This document shows, piece by piece, positions 24,200-37,200 of a DNA stretch of 64,000 bases. The number at the start of each line of letters is the position of its first letter. The first letter of the stretch is position 1. Origin of the DNA: Rheum nobile (lineage: Eukaryota > Streptophyta > Magnoliopsida > Caryophyllales > Polygonaceae); the NCBI GenBank assembly GCA_027886185.1, contig WOAB01000858.1, positions 620,001 to 684,000 of the forward strand, given 5' to 3'. The notes under the pieces were generated by a model. It ran no database searches, had not been told where the DNA came from, and saw only the letters and a program-made list of their open reading frames with translations. A program made the translations under genes and the position numbers.

Positions 24200-24203
24200 G
24201 ATT

Positions 24204-24215
24204 TGGTATCTGAGC
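24204..24215 (+). other. Primer binding site, tRNA-Met type (one mismatch)
   Basis: TGGTATCTGAGC lies five bases after the LTR and differs from the canonical site at one position (A to T). Confidence 0.8.
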
Positions 24216-24650
24216 CGGATTTTTTTTTTTATAAAAACGGGTGGGTTTTAAAACATTTTCTTGGAACGAAATTTTTTATAAACCGTTTACTCGTTTGAAA
24301 CTGAGAAATATTTTGAAGGATTTGAATTTCCAAATAAATTTTTTATTCTGCCGATCTAGTCGTGCCTTTTCTTTAGTCTGATATGGAAGCGAGCTTCTAT
24401 ATTTAGAAAGACTAACTCTCTTCTCGTCGCCCATAGATATGGGTGCATTCTGTTCTCTTCGAAGGGACTCGAAAAAAGCCGAGGTGGCTCCGCCATCTCC
24501 AATGAGGCTTGAGTTTCCAGTTCCCCTACGATGCTTCGAGGTCGGAGAATCTAGTAGTCCACCCGAGGAGGTGAAGACTGTACTACCCGAGTCAGTAGTA
24601 CTAGTGTCCGATAGGACCAAGGTTCCAGTGGCAGAACCTACAGAGGAGCT

Positions 24651-27600
24651 ATGAGGGAAGAGAAACACAAGGAGTTTCTATATCCAAGGATGGATGGTTT
24701 AAAAGTGACCGAGCTTGCGACCAAATTCAATCATTTATTGCAGTATGCTGGGCCGGAGGTGTCCAATGAAGAGCAAAAGATCTGGCATTTCCACGAGTGG
24801 ATGAACCCATATATTAAACCACTAATGATACGTCACAGATGATCTACTCTAGGGCAGTACGTGGACGTTGCCTATAAGTTAGAAGTGACTCTGGAGGAGT
24901 CAACAAAGAAACAAAGTCGCCAGAGGTCAATGTAGGCCCAGCCTCAAGCGAGTGGATTTAAGCATCCCGCGCCACCGTCTAATTTTGCCAAGTCTGGCAG
25001 AGCAAAAACGGATATGACTCATGGAGGGTCTACACGTCAATCGGGTCAGGGCAAGAGTCCGATCCAATGCTATAACTGTGGTACACACGGACACAAGAGT
25101 AATGAGTGTCCGAAGGAGAAGAAGACGTGTTTTGGCTGCGAAAAGGTGGGACATTTGCAGAAGTTCTGTCCACAACAAAGGCAGAAAGGAGCTGAGTCGC
25201 AGAAAGGGTCAGTTAATCAGAATAATCGACCTAAGTTCAGACCAGTGGAAGCTCCTAGTCCTTTGATGCAGACGTCTGCACAGAATAAGGGGAAAGTCCC
25301 AGCTGCTTCTGGAAGTCAAGGTCAACGCCTTTACGAGATGCGTGAAGCGGATGGACCTAATGCACCAATTGCTCAAGGTATTCTATACCTTCATTCTATT
25401 TCTGTATGTATGTTATTTGATTCGGGTGCTACCCATTCTTTTATTTCGGAAAGTTGTATCAGTAAGTTAGGGTTAGTATGCAACGAGGTTTGTGAACCTT
25501 TTGTTGTGAATCTTCCTAATGGTGAACATTTAGTGGGCACCAAGCGTCTGTCAGAATTTCCGATTACCATCCAGGGTAAGAAGTTTGAAGCAGATTTGAT
25601 CTGTATAGCCATGGCTCCATACGACATTATTCTCGGTATGGATTGGCTGACGCGTCATGGGGCGGTAATCGATTTCAGCTCAAGGACTGTGACGGTTTCA
25701 TCTGGGGGCCAGTATGTATGCAAGTTTAAGGGTCGGAATGACGCTGATAATGACAGGCTTATCAATGCGATGGTTGCGTTCAAGCTACTTCGACAAGGTT
25801 GTGTCGGGTACCTGTGCTATCTAGACGAGCCCAAGAAAGATGAACCTTCGATTCCTGATATTCTTGTTGTTTGTGAATATCCGGATGTCTTTTCGGAGGA
25901 GATTCCTGGTTTACCCCCGCATCGTGACGTAGAATTTACTATCGATCTCGAGCCTGGTACTGGGCCGATCTCTAAGGCACCGTACCGGATGGCTCCTCCT
26001 GAGATGCAAGAGTTGAAGAAGCAACTCGAAGATCTTCTTGAGAAGGGTTATATAAGGCCGAGTGCATCGCCTTGGGGTGCTCCCGTCTTGTTCGTCAAGA
26101 AGAAGGATGGATCGTTCTGACTTTGTATCGACTATCGTGAGTTGAATAAGGTCACGATCAAGAATAAGTATTCATTGCCAAGGATTGATGATCTATTTGA
26201 TCAACTGCAGGGAGCAAAGGTCTTTTCCAAAATCGATCTGAGGTCTGGTTACCATCAGCTCAGGATTCGTGAGGAGGATATTCCGAGGACTGCGTTCCGG
26301 ACGAGATATGGTCACTACGAGTTCGTAGTCATGTCATTTGGACTTACCAATGCTCTAGTAGTCTTTATGGATCTGATGCATCGATGTTTCCACCAATACT
26401 TGGATAAGTTCATAGTGGTCTTCATCGACGATATTTTAATTTATTCCCCGAGTGAGGAAGCTCACGAGGAACATCTTCGGATCACTTTGTCAGTTCTTAG
26501 ACAAAATCAGTTGTATGCAAAGTTGTCTAAGTGTGACTTTTGGATCAAGGAAGTGGCTTTCTTAGGCCATGTGATTAATGAGAATGGGATTATGGTTGAT
26601 CCCCAAAAGATTGAAGCAGTAGCCAATTGGAAGCGGCCTCAGAATGTGAAGGAGGTGCGCAGTTTTCTAGGACTCACTGGTTATTATAGACGGTTCGTGG
26701 ATGGATTCTCTAAGATCGCTCTACCCATGACCGGTCTGCTCCACAAAGTCCATAAGAAGTTTGTCTGGGATGACAAGTGCGAGGCCAGTTTTCAAAAGAT
26801 GAAGTAATGTCTGACCTCCGCACCAGTGTTAACGCTATCGGAAGGGAATGATGGTTATGTGGTCTATAGTGATGCTTCAAAGAGTGGTTTGGGATGTGTG
26901 CTAATGCAAAAAGGCAAGGTTATTGCATACGCATCCCGACAGTTGAAGACTTATGAGGCAAACTATCCGAAGCATGATCTGGAACTAGCAGTTGTAGTTT
27001 TTGCGCTGAAGATTTGGAGACACTATCTCTATGGTGTAAGGTGTCAAGTCTTCACCGATCACAAGAGTCTCAAATATATATTCACTCAGAAGAACTAAAT
27101 ATGAGACAACGTCGCTGGTTAGAGCTACTCAAAGACTACGACATCGAATTGTTGTATCATCCGGGCAAGGCTAATGTAGTAGCCAATGCATTGAGCCGGA
27201 AGACGCCGCACGAGACTGTAGTGGCTTTACTCACTGCTCAGACCAAGATAAATCAAGGATTGTGCGACATTGAAGTCTTGTACGATCAGCGTAGAGGATA
27301 TCTGAGTATGCTAGAGATTCAGGCCACGCTACTTGATCAAATCAGGGAGAGACAAGTTAATGATGTAGTCTTAGTGAAGCTAAGCAGTGAAGTGATGGAC
27401 GGGAAAGCTCCCGGTTTTGTGATTCAGGAAGATGGATCAATCTGGTTTCAGAACCGGATCTGTGTGCCTGACGTTGATGGTCTTCACCAGTTGGTGATGA
27501 AGGAGGCATATTCGTCAGCTTATTCTGTACATCCAGGCTCTAGCAAGATGTACAAGGACCTCAGGAAGAAGTTCTGGTGGCCCAACATGAAGTGGGATGT

Positions 27601-27692
27601 AGCAGAGTTAGTGGCGAAATGCTTGACTTGTCAGAAGGTCAAGATAGAACATCGTAGACCAGGTGGTGAGTTGCTACCTCTTCCAGTACCAT
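24651..27692 (+). pseudogene. Tekay B gag-pol polyprotein (zinc knuckles, protease, RT, RNase H, integrase zinc finger)
   Basis: Domains in order: a gag tail (EFLYPRMDGLKVTE, HLLQYAG) with two stops at 24840-24935; knuckles CYNCGTHGHKSNEC and CFGCEKVGHLQKFC (25068-25175); aspartic protease MLFDSGATHSFIS (about 25410-25448); reverse transcriptase from IDYRELNKVTIKNKYSLP through VVFIDDILIYS (26130-26450); RNase H with YSDASKSGLGCVLM and TDHKSLKYIF; and integrase HHCC finger HPGSSKMYKDLRKKFWWP...CLTC. Breaks are TGA at 26118, TAA at 26805, a one-base deletion near 27090 and TAA at 27692. The gag start is missing and the integrase core is deleted. Apart from these breaks most domains are well preserved, including the FIDD catalytic box and the protease DSG. 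Confidence 0.93.
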
Positions 27693-29911
27693 AATGGAAA
27701 TGGGCACCAAGCGTCTGTAGTCGAATTATTTTGGTAAGTTTTCCAAACACTCGTATTGTAGTCGAATTATTTTCAGAGAAGTTCAGACTTTCTGTTAAAT
27801 ACTTGATCTCCGTAATAATTCCTTGAGTGGAATAAAATACATTCGACGTATTTTTTTGGGGTTTAGAATAATTGTTCGGGTACGAATATATTTAATCCGG
27901 GGTTAAAACCCATACCCATAATTCTTCTCGGTCAAAAGTGGGCTTCCCGGACAAAGAATGGGCAAAAGGCACAAAAATTGCCTTGACCGCACCCCGCGGT
28001 CAGGAATTGGTCGCCACCGCACCCCGCGGTAAGACCCACCGCACCCGCGCCGTCATGATTCCTTTTCTTCTCCGCCGAACGTCGCCTGAGCTGCTTGCCG
28101 TTTCGGTCGGCTTTGAGGCGGTAGGGGAGGTGCCACCTGGGCTCCTTGCTTGGCCTATAAAAGGAGGAGGCTTGGAGGATGAAGACAACTCCAATCTCTC
28201 TCTCTCCAATCTCTCTCTCTCTCGTTCCATTGTCGCCGGAGTTGCAAGCTTTCGCCGGAGTTCTTCAAGGTCGTCGCCGGAGCTACCAAAGGAGGATGAG
28301 GTGCTCTCAAGGTGGTGCTTGGGTGGTCCAGGGAATCCAGAAGTCGGAGCCACCACGAGTTAAGCCCACATCGTCTTCCCCGGTGAGTTGTCGTCGTCTC
28401 GCCTTTGTAGCCTTGCCACACCCGCGGTCAAGCCGTCGCACCCGCGGTGGGCCTGGGCGTGTGTGGTTGTGGCTTGGGCTTTGTGATCTCGTTTGGGACT
28501 TTCGTTCCTTTGATTTCGTTCGTTTTGCTTTAGATTCGTACTATTTATTGTCAAATCTAACTTAGGGTTTCGTTATGGGTCATTCCGTAGGAAATCATAA
28601 TCTGAGTTCTTCCTCGTTTCGGACCCGGAAACCTGTCGTCTGGAGCTTCGTTGAGCTTCGTCTAAATCTAAGGCAAGTGGCGGTTCGCTCTTGCTTATCA
28701 TTCCATATTTATATTGATTATCAATTGTTTAATTGTTAATTAATTTGGGATCAATATTGTTTTCGTCTGGGAACAGTTTTGATAACTGTATGTGATTTAA
28801 AAAGGAATATTATAATAGGTTGTTTATACTGCTAGAAACAACGCCATTATATATATATATTAAAATACAGATATTATAATAGGTTATATATATTGCTAGA
28901 AACAACGCTACTATATCTGTTATTTGCCTCGATGGCATTGATGTGGATTATTGCTCATATGTTTTAACTGTTTAGTTAGAACGAGTATTCGTAGGAACGC
29001 TATGTACCTTGCGAGGTCTAGTGGTTTCTTTATAATTGGTGCTAGGATGATTATTTCCCCAGTACCTCCGGTCATGACCTTACCCTTACTCAGGGTATGT
29101 GCACACAGCTGGTGCCACTTTTAGGGATTTAGTTCCCGACTATATATCTCTATATCCTGCGGGATGAGATTCTAAAAGCTTATAACGTGAATGTACGTTT
29201 TGGAATTAAACAAGATAAGTGCTTTAGTGCACATAATTAATATACCATCGGACGAGTAGTGCAGCTAGGAAAACTCGTCTTGACTTTGATCAGAGTAAAG
29301 TTCTCTTTCCAATCTGGATTCGCATTGTGCGGTGAGGTTGGTCGTGAACCGAAACATCAAGTCATTTTTAAACGCTTGTGTGAAATTGATGTTCCCAAGC
29401 ACTTGTCATACTTTCCGATAAGACTCAACCTTTTGGAGTCTTCTCTTCATATGTTTCCTTAAGACTCAATCTTTCAGAGTCTTCTCTTGATCATACCTTT
29501 TTGTATATTTCAGTAGGAGTATGGTGGTTGACTATCGTCATCGACTTTTATTCGAGAAGCGATGAGTCTAACCTAATACAACTACTTAGAACCTTTTTGT
29601 TTTACCCTTGCATAGTCTTTCATTAGACTAACCAACCGGTTATATTCCCTTGCATGGTTGGCTGGTGTCATCCGTCTCATACGGCACATCAGATAAACTG
29701 CAGTTCTGATGATGGCAGTTGGAATTTTGAAGAGTTTTACCAGGTTGAGATTCCTTGGCGAGTGATCGTTTAGATCAAGACCCTTGTGTCCTTTATGTAT
29801 TAAGACTTCCGCTGTAATATATTTGATTATGTATTTTGAATCATGGATGTAATTCCGAAACATTTGCTTTAATCAAAAGTTATGATATTTTGTATTATAA
29901 CTGTTGTTTCA
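27693..29911 (+). repeat. 3' LTR of Tekay B with rearranged 5' edge and 3' deletion
   Basis: LTR sequence starts within about 27719-27735 and is collinear with the 5' LTR from about 27825. The TATA box is at 28156 and motif clusters are at 27986-28050 and 28419-28450. The last 125 bases or so before the terminal tttca are deleted, apparently through a tgttt microhomology. The 5' edge is joined to the integrase reading frame through 18 bp copied from pol (27701-27718), and gtagtcgaattatttt occurs twice (27717 and 27759). Confidence 0.85.
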
Positions 29912-29916
29912 AAACT

Positions 29917-31650
29917 TAAGACAATGCATGCATAAAAGTATATTAAATAATATATTTTATTAATAACTAACCATTAACCGTAATAGATAATGCTGTAGAT
30001 TGGGTAAGTACAGAGTTTGTAATATTTCCAAGTACATTGCCTGCACAAATTTTGGTAAAGCAAAATATACATTACTTATTAATTTAAACTAATAAAGTTT
30101 TGTTTTACTAACTTGATTCGTTTAGTGATGTTCCATGTCGCTTATGTCGTATGACATTCATTCTCAACTTCCTCCTATGTCGAGCTATGTTGTGCATGAA
30201 AATAAATATCAATTATTATAAATAAAAAAATCACTCCTTTCATATAAATTTTATGAATAACATACCTTGTTCAACATTTTGAAAATCAATTTGATTTGTA
30301 AGCATTAAATTGTACAATTCAACTATAAACATAGAGGTATAATATTATAATCTAATTATGAGTATAACCAAACATAAATTTTGACACTTAATAAAACGAT
30401 TATTACCATCACTTATATGTGGTACATTATTTGAACCTACTGTCAATGCAGATGAATTTCTTGTATCTGAACATTAAAGTATTAAATAATAATATATTAT
30501 TAATAACCTCAAACTTAAGACCATGCATTTATAAAAGTATATTAGCTAATAAATTTCATTAATCACTAACCATAAACTGTAATAGATAATGGTGTAGCTT
30601 GTGTAAATATAAAGTTGGTACTATTTCCAAGTATATTGCCTGCATTAATTTTCGTTAAGCAAGACCTACATTAATTTAAAAATTAAATTAAATATGATAT
30701 ATTTTGTTCTAACCTGATTCGATTAGCGGTGTTCCATCCCGCTTATGCCTTATCACATTCATTATCAATTTCCTCTTTTTTCGAGCTAATTTGTGCATGA
30801 AAATAAAATTCAAATATTATAAATACATAAATCACTTATTTCATACCATTTTTAAGAATACAATACCTTGTTCGACAATGTGCAGAGGATTTTGTTCTGT
30901 AAGCATCACATCGTGCAATTGAACTACAAATAAATAGTTATATCATAATCTACTTATTATAGATGCTAAAACAAAATTAAGTTTGATACTTAATAAAACG
31001 GATAGTAAGACCAAAAAATTTATACCGTAGTTTTCTTGCTCTAGAACACTTATAGGTAAAAATGAATTATGAACGTTTTGATCACTTGGTGGTAAATACA
31101 AAGCCGACGATGTAATATTATGGTGTACTGCATAAATACATGGATATGTGTTATAAATTTTTAGCATAATCCAAAAATACAAAACAACAATTATATTTTT
31201 TCATAATTATAAAATATTTATTTTTTTTATTTTTTTTATTTTGAATCATGAAATTAAAGATATATTGTATTATAGAACATCAAATACTTATTACAATATA
31301 GATGGTCGAATCGAATTAAATGAAGACTTTATCGAATAACAATTACTAACCATTTGAAATGTCGGACATGGGGATACGACCACTAACGAAAGAATTGGGA
31401 CTAACTGCAGGAATACATCCTGCATAATGACTATTTATATTCAAATTCATATTTCAATTTATCAGGAAAATTTTTGCAAGAATTGAATGTAATATATTCA
31501 CCTGATCGATTTGAATTTGTCCGTTGTCGTTTATCTCTAATAACAGCCAATTTCAACGCTCTGTTATGTCGAGTTGATTCGTCCATAACAAAATCAACCT
31601 GCAAAATCATACATATATTCAAATTAAATTATATATTTCTTCAGTGTAAT
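29917..31650 (-). pseudogene. Tandemly repeated small exons of the Helitron gene
   Basis: Two or three diverged units of about 600 bp are visible (about 29917-30510, 30511-31180 and a partial one at 31370-31620). Each holds, on the minus strand, short exon-like blocks bounded by AG and GT. One encodes RKKRKLIMNVIRHKRDGTPL (30715-30790) or RRKLRMNVIRHKRHGTSLNE (30115-30190); a related SRHNRALKLAVIRDKRQRT block lies at 31510-31580. Other blocks encode a YLPPSDQNVHNSFLP-like peptide and a short Asn/Thr-rich peptide. The family is unknown. The position upstream of the helicase fragment suggests exon duplication in the N-terminal half of the Helitron protein. Confidence 0.45.
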
Positions 31651-33766
31651 CAGATGTAATACACAAATTGAATAAAATATATTTAAGATAAAATTGAAAA
31701 AATATATGTAAATACTTAAGGAGATGTTTATATTTTTTTGTTAGATGGGCTTATAGGACCAAAACAGAGATAGTTGCCAGAGTTTCGGATTATAGGCATA
31801 ATAGATACAAAAATAGAGATTATGAACTTATTAAAAATATAATAAATAAACATAATATTATTTCTTTGTATTATTAAATTATAACAAAAAATAATAAATA
31901 ATCAATGGACATATGGGCACAAATTATATTTTTTATAGGTTGTAACTTTTTCCTGCAACATTAAATAGGTTTATGGGCATATAGGGGCAAGTATAAAAAA
32001 TGAGAAAGTGAAATATAGGGCCAATTCCAAAAGCTAAATTTATTTTGTTCATAACACAATCTCTAAATCTAATATATATATTTGAAATAAAATCAATAAA
32101 TATACATATTAAATTAATATTGGATATTATAAAAAAACATAAATAAATGCAAATACTTAAAATGTAAACTATTTATTCAACATTACATTAATAAATGTAC
32201 ATATTAATTAATTATTTTATTATTATATAAAATAATGAATTGATTTATGTGCCGAATTTACTTATGGACCGATTCTATTTAATACCTACTACAAAATAAC
32301 CACGAAGCCCAAACAAATTAACACATTAAGAGGCAAATGTTGTGCACACGAAGGCCATTATCTTCAGTACGTAATGGGCCAGACAGATAGATGACATTGG
32401 CCCATTAGTTAGCCCAAATATATCTAAGCGGCTCCCGTAACCATCAAAAAAGACCTAACCCCTAAAACGTATCTCATTTGTCGGCGCCGCTTGCCTTTCC
32501 ACTTCCAGAACTCTCTGTTTCTTCAACCTACAGATCTTAGTTTCTTTCCTTTTCAAGATCTCGCCATCCATGGCGATTTCTATTTTCTAATTCAAGCTTC
32601 GTGTTTCTCTTTCTCTTCCTCTTTGTATTTCTATCGATTTCGTAAAAACCTCTGACTTTCGAGCTCCAGAATGTTTCAGATCTAGTTATAATCCTTTGAA
32701 CGTGCAGTGCCATTTACAAAAACGGGTCTCATTTTTGCGGATCAAGTTTGCTTCCAAAAGGAGATCTATAAAGTGACTGAAGCAAAACACAACATGTATG
32801 ATTTTTTTCATGAGTATTTTGATATATTTGTTGATACATTCTTAGACACCTCAGATTCAAAAAATTTGGATCTAATCAAAGTTTTCTCTTTATCCTGCAA
32901 ATGACGAAACCGAGTTGATGTCGAGATCGGAAGTGGAAGTGGAGGGGACACATGCAAACCCACGACGCGGTTTCAAAGCAGATCTGGATGAATTTTCTGG
33001 CGAATTCCAGATTAGCGAAAAGTAAGCTTCCCTCTGTCGATATCCTAAATTTCCTTCTGTTTGAAATCAAAATATCCTAAATTTCCATCTGGATGAAGTT
33101 TCTGGCGAAAAGTAACCCTCTATTTTTTCTTTCTATGTAAATAATTTGATGTTTGAAATCCTAAATTTCCTTCTATTAACAAATTGTACAAGTTTTTTAC
33201 AAATTTGATTGATTTCGACTGGTATTGTGATTTCATTGTTTGAAAATTTTACAAATTTCGGATAGATCAACAATTAATAATATAGTATAATATCATATAT
33301 GTTCTGTAATTGATTTTTTGTTTGGTTGTAAGTCCGAAATGTTTTGTACGTAATCTAGATTGTTCTTCATCCACATTCTTGTTCATCTATATATTTAAAT
33401 TAATATAGTAGATTATAATGATTAACATATAAACAAAATATTATTGACTCTTAATAAGATTTCGTTGCACGATATATATGAGAATCTGACTATAATATAT
33501 TGGCGTTACATAAATAATATATTATTGACGCTTAATAAAAAAAATTAATATCGCTTTCTAAACTTTAATGGGCTTTTAGGCCCAAATACAAACTTGCCAC
33601 ATTTGTTTTGCCGGCCTAACATATGGAATTTGAGACAAATATTTACAATTATGTAGTATTTACTTTTAAATGAGCTTATTGGTTAATGTATTAATGATTA
33701 TATTTAGCATGTAAAATTATTATGCCTTCATTTTGGGCTTCATGCCCAACGATAATATTAGTGTCA
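31651..33766. other. AT-rich Helitron interior with a promoter-like segment on the + strand
   Basis: There is no convincing protein. At 32270-32480 several TGGGCC/AGCCCA (site II-type) elements occur, followed by a pyrimidine-rich 5' UTR-like stretch (32490-32590) and an ATG at 32570 that is closed within seven codons. A 65-codon ORF at 32707-32904 has no recognised similarity. The look is that of the promoter and first exon of a plant gene, possibly captured by the Helitron. A gttg/GT-AG structure cannot be fixed by eye. Confidence 0.35.
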
Positions 33767-33775
33767 ATTCATTTA

Positions 33776-34200
33776 GGCCGATAAACCGCGCATTCGATTT
33801 TTTTTAGCCGCGCACTTCCTCCTGGGCGGCTCTACATGCTGCCCATAATACCCTTCCAAAAACCCGGTTTGCACATGGGCGGCACCTAATGCCGCCCATG
33901 CAAACCGATTTTTTATGAACCCGAATTGTACCTGGGCGGCACATATTGCCGCCCAGATTTTTAGGTTTTTGTAGAACCCGGTTTTGTAATTTAATTTATT
34001 TATTTTAAAATTAAAAATATGGTTTTCTGGAAACCGGGTTAAAACTCGGCGGCACGGTAAGCCGCCAAGTGTAAACCCAAAATTGTGGGCGGCACAGCTT
34101 CCCGCCAAAGGGCGAATTTGAATTTGAAATTGAAACGTGGGCGGCACAGCTTGCCACCCAGGGTCGTCTTCTCGGCGTTATTAAAAGCCGCCCAGGGTTG
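33776..34200 (+). repeat. Left MULE terminal/subterminal region with GGGCGGC palindromes and PMD promoter
   Basis: About 60 bp of terminal inverted repeat is followed by six imperfect palindromes of the form GGGCGGCAC-N4/5-GTGCCGCCC (about 33822, 33876, 33931, 34048, 34086, 34138). A TATA-like ttattaaaagc lies at 34178, about 60 bases before the PMD start codon. Confidence 0.8.
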
Positions 34201-34238
34201 TCTTCTCCGATCGCGATTTCCAGAGTTCGAGAGCGAAA

Positions 34239-37200
34239 ATGGATCCCGGTGGCGAATTTTCGGTTGACGACATATGGGAGTTCTTGGCGGAGGAAGAACG
34301 GACGGAAAATCAGATGGCTGCGGCAGGAGTTCTTGGCGGAGACGGAGGCGATGTACCAGAATCGACGGCCGATTCGACGTTGGCGGCGGTGGCGTCGGCG
34401 GCCAATCTCTGTTTGACGGGGGCAGCAGCGACGAGGCGTTGGAGGAGGCGAGGCTGGGGGAGAGGGGTGACGACGCGGCGGAGGAGGCGGCTGAAGCAAG
34501 GGACGCGGTGGAGGAAGCGAGGCTGGCGGAGGAAGGAGGCGAAGCGGGGGCCGAGGAGGGAGGCGAGGCTGGGCTGCACAGCGTGCCGCCCACTATGGAG
34601 GAATCTGGGCCGCTCGTGGTGCCGCCCATAACCGATGTCGAGGAGGGCGATATTGGGGGGTTTTTGGGCGAGGAGGGCGATATTGCGGCGGAGAATGCCT
34701 TTGACGTCGCGTGCGCGGTTGCTCATCAAGCTATGTCAGACTTGGGTGAAATTCTCGTTCGCCAAAAGCGAAAATATGAACGGAGGCCAACTGAAAAGGT
34801 ATGGTGTTTTTTAAATTTGTAATCGTTAAATCTAATTTATTTAATTAAATTGTTACTGCACTTGTAGATTTATATATACTTGGATTTTAGATTATTAAAT
34901 CATTATCTGATAAAAAATAGTATAGGTAATAGACTCAATTATAGTGTTAAATAATATTAAATATATCATTGTAATGAAAATTTAATATATTATTTTGTTT
35001 GTAAGAAAATAATATTTGGACATATGTAAATAGGTTATAGTGGGTAAAATGAATATAGTTATATTTGTAAATTTGGTTTTTATTGTATTTAATCATTATA
35101 AAAAATAGTATAGGTAAATCGCGATAATTATACTGTAATATTAAATATGTCATTGTTATGAAAATTTTAATATATTGATTTTGTTTGTAAGAAAACAATT
35201 TTCTATAATTTTTATGCGAAAATAGGAAGTTTTGGGTAAGATCGCACGGCCCGATCGAGATAGTCGCCCTACTACTGCATCTGCTCGCAAGAGGAGGGTT
35301 GGCGGTGTATTGCAAAGCCATAGTGAGGCCGATAGTGAGGGCGCTAGTGAGGACGATGTTGGTCCCGTCCGCTCAGTTGAGGACGTGATTATGGAGGACC
35401 CACCTCAGCAGTCACATCAGGAGGACCCACATCTTGATGACTCACCTCAGCAGCGGCTATCTCTGGAGGAGTCACATGAGCAGCATGTCCCATCTCCGTG
35501 TGAGGCATCTCAGCAGGCCCCGTCTCAACTTGAGCCAGCCACACAGGAGACTCAGTATGGCCCATGTCCATCTCAGCATGCCCCATCTCCACATCATGAG
35601 CCATCTCAGCATGCCCCGTCTTAGTCTGAGCCAGCCACACAGGCCCCATCTCCGCATGAGCCAGCTGAGCAACTTGTATCTTTGTTGAGGAACTTTGATA
35701 CGCACATTGCAGAGCTGATATGGACGAAGGCATCGTTGGACCCACCCGAGGACGTTGTTAGGAGTTTGAGGGTTCAGACACGCCCTATGCAGTTTGCATT
35801 TTGGAGGGATCGTATTCCTAGAGGGGTCCCTATGGAGGGTTCCTGGTTTTGGATTGCGCAGCAGACGGGGTTGACAGGTTTACTTGATTTGCAGTTCGGC
35901 AATGTTGATCACAACCTCATTTCAGCATTCGTTGAGAGATGGCATCCAGAGACGAACACCTTTCACTTTCCTTGGGGCGAGATAGCTCCTACTCTACATG
36001 ACATGCTGATGATTTTAGGGCTGCCGATCGAGGGATTTGAGGTGATATCACCATGGACCGGTCATGATAGGGAGATGGCAGAGTGTGAGGCTTTGTTCGG
36101 CTATTTGTTTGGGATAGATTCGGACTACAGCTATGATGAGGATGATGCTGACATGGTCCGCGACCTTAGGAAGGGTTGGGTCAAGCAATTCCAGCTTGGG
36201 AGGCATGTGATGCGGATGATTGAGGAGGGTGCCTACCCAGGGGATATAGCAGCCGATTTCTTATGGCATGCCATGTCGGCTAGCATCTTCGTTGACAAGT
36301 CAACGAACGAGCTGAAGACCACACTGCTACCTCTTTTTGTGGACTGGGAGGGTGTTGTTCATACTGCTTGGGGTACCGGGGTTCTGGCTCTCCTTTATAG
36401 GAACCTCGGAGAGGGTTCTCGGCGCGGAGCTACACAGTTCGCCGGCTACGCACGTCTTTTGGAGGTAGTCCTTTAATATAGTTAAATTATAATTTAGATT
36501 ATTAATATACATTATTGAATTGTTTATAACTAATGGTTTTCTTTCTCTGTACGCAGGTTTGGATTTGGACGTACTTTGTATACTTTCCGGGCAACCCTAA
36601 CCTCAAGGAAGGTGCGGACGACGACCTCCGACGCGCTGGACGATACTGCATTGGCCGGACACCTCTCCGGTCCTCCCGTGACCAGTCACACTACATACGA
36701 ATTCTGGACGAGTATAGGCCAGAGGATGTACGTATTGTTTTTCAATTTTAATTTACAGTAAGATAGCTTAATGAATTAATTTATGGTCCATCGTGTTTTG
36801 TTAATTGCAGATACGGTGGATGCCGTACGAGGGTCTTGATTTTCGAGGTCGTCACAGGTCCTCCACTTATCGAGGGATTATTCATTTTCTCGGTGTAGAG
36901 GAGCCATACATGCCAGATCGGCTTACACGCCAGTTCGGTTATCGACAGAGCGGGCCGATGGATATCATTGAGCCTCTGGTTGCAGTTCGTCCTCCTGATT
37001 TCAAGGGGACGAGGCGATACCAGTTGTACTTTGACCCGCGTTGACACAGGTGGGACCAGCGTGAGCATCATCTTTGCCCCCACATCTTGGCGAGTCCTCC
37101 TGCGACGATGGCTTGGGATGTCCACGACGCGTACCTGGACTGGTATCTACAGGTGTCGCATCCTTACGTGAGTCCGCATGCGCCAGTCCAGCCTCGTATC

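Larger units (their letters stand above)
21950..29911 (+). mobile_element. Tekay B: Ty3/gypsy LTR element with decayed gag-pol (8.0 kb)
   Basis: A perfect target duplication aaact flanks it (21945-21949 and 29912-29916). LTRs are at 21950-24199 and about 27719-29911. A tRNA-Met-like primer site follows the 5' LTR. The order gag knuckles, protease, reverse transcriptase, RNase H, integrase N-terminus is that of Ty3/gypsy, and the motif style is chromovirus (Tekay-like). The integrase catalytic core, any chromodomain and the polypurine tract are deleted at the 3' LTR junction. Confidence 0.92.

Noticed and set aside
33412..33420. Possible Helitron 5' start on the minus strand (TCTACTATATTA)
   Set aside because: Only the first dozen bases fit. 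The AAAGCAGAAT box and the CACGTG palindromes of the three accepted termini are missing.
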